Source: Phytohabitans flavus
GTDB taxonomy: Bacteria; Actinomycetota; Actinomycetes; Mycobacteriales; Micromonosporaceae
NCBI RefSeq assembly: GCF_011764545.1
Contig: NZ_AP022870.1
Coordinates: forward strand, 9,492,001 to 9,556,000
Direction: 5' to 3'
DNA length: 64,000 nucleotides
Below are positions 62,584 through 64,000 of this stretch, piece by piece (position 1 is the first letter of the stretch; each line of letters begins with the position of its first letter). Position numbers and translations under genes: made by a program. The notes under the pieces were generated by a model. The model saw only the letters and a list, made by a program, of their open reading frames with translations, made no database searches and was not told the origin of the DNA.

Positions 62584-63324
62584 ATGGAGTTGACCCGCGC
62601 GCAGCGCAGCGGGCCACGCACCGCCGTCGTCTGGGCGGCCCTGCGCCGCGAAATCGAGCGGCAGGGCGGCCGCCCGCTCACCGTGCTCGATGTCGGGGGC
62701 GGCACCGGCGGGTTCGCCGTGCCGCTCGCGGAGGACGGCCACCGGGTGACGGTGGTCGACGCCAGCCCTGACGCGCTCGCCGCGCTGACCCGCCGGGCCG
62801 CGGAGGCCGGGGTCGCCGATCGGGTACAGGCTGTGCAGGGCGACGGTGACGCGCTCGCCGGCCTTGTCGAGCCGGGCGCCGCCGACCTGGTGCTGTGCCA
62901 CGCCGTGCTCGAGGTCGTCGACGACCCGGCCGGGGTGGTGGCCGCGGTCACCGCGGCGCTGCGACCGGGCGGAGCGGCCAGCGTGCTCGTCGCCGGCAAG
63001 GCCGCAGCGGTGCTCAGCCGCGCGGTCAACGGCAACCTCGCCGGCGCCGCCGCGCTCCTCGCCGACCGGCACGGTTGCGCCGGGCCCAGGGACACGCTGC
63101 GGCGGCGCTACGACGCGGACACGGCCGTCGCGCTGCTGCGCGCCGCCGGGCTCGACGTTTCCGAGATCCATGGGGTACGAGTCCTCGCCGACCTCCTGCC
63201 CGCGGCGGTGGCCGACGGCGACCCGCAGGCTGTGGTCGACCTGGAGCTGGCGGCGGCCGCCCATCCGCCGTACCGGGACATCGCCGCGCAGCTGCACCTC
63301 TTCGCCCGCCGCCCGAGTTCGTGA
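62584..63324 (+). CDS. Class I SAM-dependent methyltransferase
   Basis: 246 residues from ATG 62584. SAM-binding motif LTVLDVGGGTGGFAVPLAED (about 33-52), acidic VTVVDASPDALAAL, and LVLCHAVLEVVDDPAGVVAA with TAALRPGGAASVLVAGK as the later motifs of the family. The substrate is unknown. Its stop overlaps the GTG of the next gene (GTGA). Confidence 0.85.
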   Translation: MELTRAQRSGPRTAVVWAALRREIERQGGRPLTVLDVGGGTGGFAVPLAEDGHRVTVVDASPDALAALTRRAAEAGVADRVQAVQGDGDALAGLVEPGAADLVLCHAVLEVVDDPAGVVAAVTAALRPGGAASVLVAGKAAAVLSRAVNGNLAGAAALLADRHGCAGPRDTLRRRYDADTAVALLRAAGLDVSEIHGVRVLADLLPAAVADGDPQAVVDLELAAAAHPPYRDIAAQLHLFARRPSS

Positions 63325-64000
63325 GCCCCGGTCCGCTCGACATCGTGCGGCCGGCCTACGGGCGGGCCAGCCTCACCGAGCTGCTGCCCAGCGCGCTCGC
63401 GGTGCTCGGTGTCCCGGCGGCGCCGGATGCGCTCGGCCTTACCGCGCGGCTCGACGGCGTACGGCGGATCGCCGTGCTCGTGGTGGACGGACTCGGGTCG
63501 TACCAGATCCCCCTGGCGACCCCGCACGCACCGACACTCGCCGACGTGACGCCCGTGATCACGGACCTGACCTCGGTCTTTCCGTCGACGACGCCGGCGG
63601 GCCTCACGTCGATCGGCGCGGGAGCCGCGCCTGGGGCGCACGGCCTGCTCGCCTTCACCGTCAACGTGCCAGGGACCGACCGGGTGCTCAACCACACGCA
63701 GTGGTGGGACGACCCCGACCCGGAGGTGTGGCAGCCGGTGCCGAGCAGGCTGGCGGTGGCCCGGGCGGCCGGCGTGGCGGTGACGATGGTGAGCCGCCCC
63801 GAGTACGCGGGCACCGGCCTCACCCTCGCCGCCTGGCGCGGCGGCGACTACCGCGCGGCGCCCGACGTGGACGCGCTGGTCGCCGGCATGCTCGACGGGC
63901 TCGCGGACGGCCGGCGGGCGCTGGTGGTGGGCTACCACCCGACGGTCGACATGGCGGGGCACCGGTTCGGCGTGGACTCGCCGGAGTGGCGGGCGGCGAT
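63321..64000 (+). CDS. Alkaline phosphatase superfamily / nucleotide pyrophosphatase-like protein, 3' end outside window
   Basis: The first 226 codons are seen, from GTG 63321. Metal-binding start RRIAVLVVDGLGSYQIPL (Asp near residue 55) and the nucleophile region TSVFPSTTPAGLTSIGAGAA with the catalytic Thr (near 92), then GAHGLLAFTVNVPG. VVGYHPTVDMAGHRFGVDSP near the window edge carries the Asp and His that bind the second metal. Such enzymes cleave phosphodiester or pyrophosphate bonds. Overlaps the methyltransferase gene by four bases. Confidence 0.82.
   Translation, partial: MSPGPLDIVRPAYGRASLTELLPSALAVLGVPAAPDALGLTARLDGVRRIAVLVVDGLGSYQIPLATPHAPTLADVTPVITDLTSVFPSTTPAGLTSIGAGAAPGAHGLLAFTVNVPGTDRVLNHTQWWDDPDPEVWQPVPSRLAVARAAGVAVTMVSRPEYAGTGLTLAAWRGGDYRAAPDVDALVAGMLDGLADGRRALVVGYHPTVDMAGHRFGVDSPEWRAA

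Overview
The window comes from a high-GC actinomycete chromosome. GTG starts are frequent, many genes overlap by ATGA or GTGA, LexA boxes have the TCGAAC-N4-GTTCGA form, and an IdeR/DtxR-type iron box is present. Several gene families are typical of Micromonosporaceae: FxSxx-COOH RiPP loci, an SAV_6107-type HEPN gene, an Rv2175c-type regulator, and carotenoid genes like those of the Salinispora sioxanthin pathway. The family assignment is inference; no rRNA, tRNA or CRISPR array is visible.

Layout. 1-3.7 kb: 3' part of an fxsT gene that enters from the left. 3.7-7.8 kb: an accessory, repeat-rich stretch with an IS110-family transposase, two MITE-like elements, a complete IS5-family element and palindromic repeats. 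7.9-17.8 kb: one minus-strand RiPP operon, read as fxsA2-fxsB2-fxsC-fxsT2-fxsA1-fxsB1-HExxH hydroxylase. It holds two precursor peptides and two radical-SAM cyclophane synthases. 17.9-20.6 kb: a methyltransferase, a Glu/Leu-type amino acid dehydrogenase and a membrane-anchored carbohydrate-binding-like protein. 20.7-27.7 kb: L-rhamnose catabolism (rhaM, rhaI, fused rhaD, rhaB) with a LacI regulator, two candidate operators and a divergent DUF6807 gene. 27.9-30.3 kb: class II DAHP synthase and threonine aldolase. 30.3-31.6 kb: a second repeat island that is largely an inverted copy of the first, so about 23.5 kb is bracketed by inverted composite repeats.

31.8-42.9 kb is largely core chromosome: bacterioferritin and its ferredoxin, endonuclease IV, a PASTA Ser/Thr kinase, an Rv2175c-like regulator, polyprenyl synthase and metF. 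This resembles the aroG-pknL-Rv2175c-idsA2 neighbourhood of Mycobacterium tuberculosis. Lycopene cyclase subunits (crtYc, crtYd) and, at 43-47.5 kb, a tightly overlapping operon (crtA-like, GNAT, cruF, cruC, crtD-like) point to a glycosylated monocyclic carotenoid. 49-57.6 kb is the SOS mutasome: a LexA box, a HEPN gene, imuA', then LexA-controlled imuB and dnaE2. A two-gene minus-strand module (AAA ATPase plus a TOPRIM-like DUF4276 protein) sits between imuA' and imuB and looks like an inserted defence system. 57.7-64 kb: a membrane protein, an MMPL transporter, hypothetical genes, a methyltransferase and the start of a nucleotide pyrophosphatase-like gene.

Thirteen genes are broken by a total of seventeen apparent frameshifts. 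Every one is repaired by adding a single base, nearly always in a short G/C run. This points to systematic deletion errors in the assembly rather than to pseudogenes. These genes are listed at full length with the shift position noted.
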